A stretch of 64,000 bases of DNA, taken from positions 13,910,069-13,974,068 of the forward strand of contig OZ038463.1 of assembly GCA_964036295.1 (NCBI GenBank). Direction: 5' to 3'. The notes beneath the pieces were generated by a model. That model did no database searches and was not told where the DNA came from. It saw only the letters and a program-made list of their open reading frames with translations. Shown one piece after another: positions 62,038 to 64,000 of the stretch (the stretch's first letter is position 1; every line of letters begins with the position of its first letter). This DNA is from Plumapathes pennacea (Eukaryota; Cnidaria; Anthozoa; Antipatharia; Myriopathidae). The translations under genes and the position numbers were made by a program.

Positions 62038-63956
62038 CGGAGATTAAAAACAATAAAAAACGGTGAGCCTCAAAGGTGGTCTGCCAAGTGCAACTGAAAG
62101 AATTCATCTCAGACAAATAATGTGTCCAGCATAAACACGAGTCGAACCGAACTTGGAAGGATCATTTTGAGAAGAATGACTAATGAGCTTTTATCGGATA
62201 TCTTGAAATTCTGGCGCCGATATTGTTATCGATTCCACCATAATACAAATCAGAACCGCTGCAAGTAAGTTGCTGTCTGATTTTTCAGCCACAATCAACA
62301 CTCAGACGACTAATGTGTCCGGAGCAAAGGGTGCCTCATACTCTCTTAGTCCTGCAACACTGAAACATTATATGAATTTCGTTAAAATCACAAGAGCGAC
62401 CGAGGCCGTAAGCACAAGTGACTCATCAGCGTGGTTTGTCCTATAGTCCGCGTCCACTAAGTTATAAAAAAAACGGCTCAACTTATAATAGGCTTGGGGA
62501 TATAAATCGGTCCCAAATGTCAGAGTAATAAAGTTCAGTTTTATACCTGAATTGTTGCCACTGGTTTTCGGCAGCCCCTCGAGAGAGAATAAGATTATTC
62601 TTAGATTTACAATTAAGTTCGCCCTAAACGCAGCGCAGGCGAGTGCCAATTTAATGTTAAAGTGTTGCATATCTTTCAATACAAAGCAAGTCTTCAATAT
62701 TAAGATTAATAATCTCTTCAATATGGTGTTTTCTCGCACTGCTGATTGAGTCTCTCCTTCAAAGTGAAATCTAACGCAAATTTGTTTGGCTTCTGGTTGT
62801 GTTCGGTGCTGTAGTTGATTACACGTTGGTTTTAAAGGGGCCCTCTCACCCACAATCTTTTGCGCGCCAAGATCCTTGATCCGCCATTTTTTGGTCCCCC
62901 GAAAGTCGAAAAATGAATAGCAATCCACTTCCACCCGACTCGTTTGAGCAGGATATTTAGTTGTTGTTGTTGTTGTTTTTTTTTGTTTTTTTTACCTAAA
63001 AGTACTACTTGCTTAGGTTTCTTTCAATTCATTACGTTGTTTCGTGTTGGAAACCAAATTTAGCCAGATTTTTAAAATACATTTCTAGATGTAAATCGAA
63101 ACATTGAGTTGGCTGAGAGGGCCCCTTAGGGAAGTCACCCTAAAACCACATCGAACTTTGAACAACAAACGGAGCAAGAATGTGACAGTTTGTTGTCACA
63201 TAGAGTCCGCGTCCATATAGCTCTAAAAAGCGGTTTAACTTAGCGCTCTTCGGGATACAAATCGGTCCCAAATGTCAAAGTAAAACTACACAGTTTTATC
63301 GGTGTCTTACCTGAATTGTTGCCACTGGTTTTCGGCAGCCCTTCTATAGAATAAGATTATTCTTAGATTAATAATTAAGTTCGCCCTAAACACAGCACAG
63401 GCAGGTGCCAATTTAATATTACAGTGATGCAGATCTTTCAATACAAAGCAAGTCTTCAATATTAAAATGATTTTCTTCTCAATATGGTGTTTTCTTACAC
63501 TTCTCATTGAATCTTTTCTTCAAAGTAAAACCTAATGCAAATTTGTTTGGCTTCTGGTTGTGACCGGTGCTGTAGTTAATTACACATTTGTTTTAATTGG
63601 GCCGTCTAACCCACTGTCCTTTGCGCGTCAAAGTCCTTGATCCATCTTTTTCAGGGTTCCCGAAAGTCTTCCGCCACTTCTACCCGACTCGTTGAGCAGG
63701 ATATTAGTATTTTTTTCTTACCTAAAAGTGCTACTTGCCTATTTTTCGTTTGATTTATTACATTGTTTCGTGTTGAAAACCAAATTTAGCCAGATTTTTA
63801 AATACATTTCTTGATGTATGCAGAAACATTGAATTGGCTGAGAAGACCCCGGAGGGATGTCATCCCAAAACCACATCGAACTTTGAAGAACAAAGCCAGA
63901 ATGTGACAGTTTGTCGCATAGAGTCGACTTCCACTAGCTATAAAAGCGGTTGAGTT
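62038..63956. repeat. Satellite unit U5, incomplete
   Basis: Monomers a (TATA-like at 62462) and b (63219), plus the start of c (TATA at 63948). It breaks at about 63957, where sequence from repeat R2 (GTGGTACTATGACGTCAC) begins and runs to the window end. Confidence 0.8.
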
Positions 63957-64000
63957 TAGAAGTGCCACAAGTGTGGTACTATGACGTCACAAATGTAGTG
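63957..64000. mobile_element. Fragment of repeat R2 at the window end
   Basis: Matches the end of both R2 copies (15227-15265 and 33885-33915). Whether it continues beyond the window is unknown. Confidence 0.6.

Noticed and set aside
62368-62934. A 188-codon minus-strand frame in satellite unit U5, and 60-90-codon frames in the other units
   Set aside because: The frame is broken in sister units and shifts between monomer types, so it is not conserved as protein. The CAG|GTAAG at its end is the complement of the TTACCTG block.
36309-63956. CRISPR-like reading of regular repeats
   Set aside because: Units are kilobases long with no short repeat/unique spacer pattern, and the DNA is eukaryotic.

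Overview
The window looks like animal nuclear DNA, most plausibly from an anthozoan cnidarian (stony coral or anemone); that placement is an inference. Intron-rich genes with GT-AG junctions, a secreted PAN/apple plus discoidin protein, BEL/Pao LTR retrotransposons, and many short non-autonomous elements and minisatellites support it. No operons, CRISPR arrays, rRNA or convincing tRNA genes were seen.

Left part, about 0.45-10 kb, plus strand: one multi-exon gene whose exons join in a consistent phase and encode an acidic N-terminal region, a UAS (thioredoxin-like) domain, a charged coiled coil, a UBX-like domain and a lysine/glutamate-repeat tail. This is the layout of FAF1/FAF2-type adaptors of the p97/VCP ubiquitin pathway. 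One exon is out of phase by one base, and its introns are packed with repeats. From 10 to 17.3 kb there are only repeats: a degenerate hAT transposase tail, a 23-bp minisatellite, an inverted copy of an intronic repeat, a small poly-A retro-insertion with target duplications, and a 22-bp minisatellite. From 17.7 to 19.4 kb on the minus strand lie two exons of a secreted protein: signal peptide, PAN/apple domain and the first two thirds of an F5/8 type C (discoidin) domain.

Middle, about 20-36 kb: almost no recognisable coding sequence. It holds a 212-bp AT run, two copies of a 1.1-kb repeat, several long foldback (palindromic) elements, TIR elements, one element nested inside another, a ~102-bp minisatellite, and two copies of a ~1-kb dispersed repeat (14 kb and 33 kb).

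Right part, 36.3-64 kb: a satellite array of ~2.3-2.6 kb units. Each full unit is three diverged ~0.8-kb monomers, and each monomer carries a TATA-like box followed by three small hairpins, two of which vary in a pairing-preserving way. A BEL/Pao retrotransposon sits in two units at exactly the same base with the same 5-bp target duplication, the same LTR hairpin insertion and the same coding lesions. This shows one insertion followed by duplication of a ~10.3-kb block. Both element copies are defective: frameshifts separate the coding domains and the second integrase catalytic aspartate is replaced by glycine in both.

The most unusual signals are the higher-order satellite that amplified a dead retroelement, and the repeated TATA-plus-hairpin blocks, which may be an undescribed family of structured RNAs or the remains of an LTR-like element.
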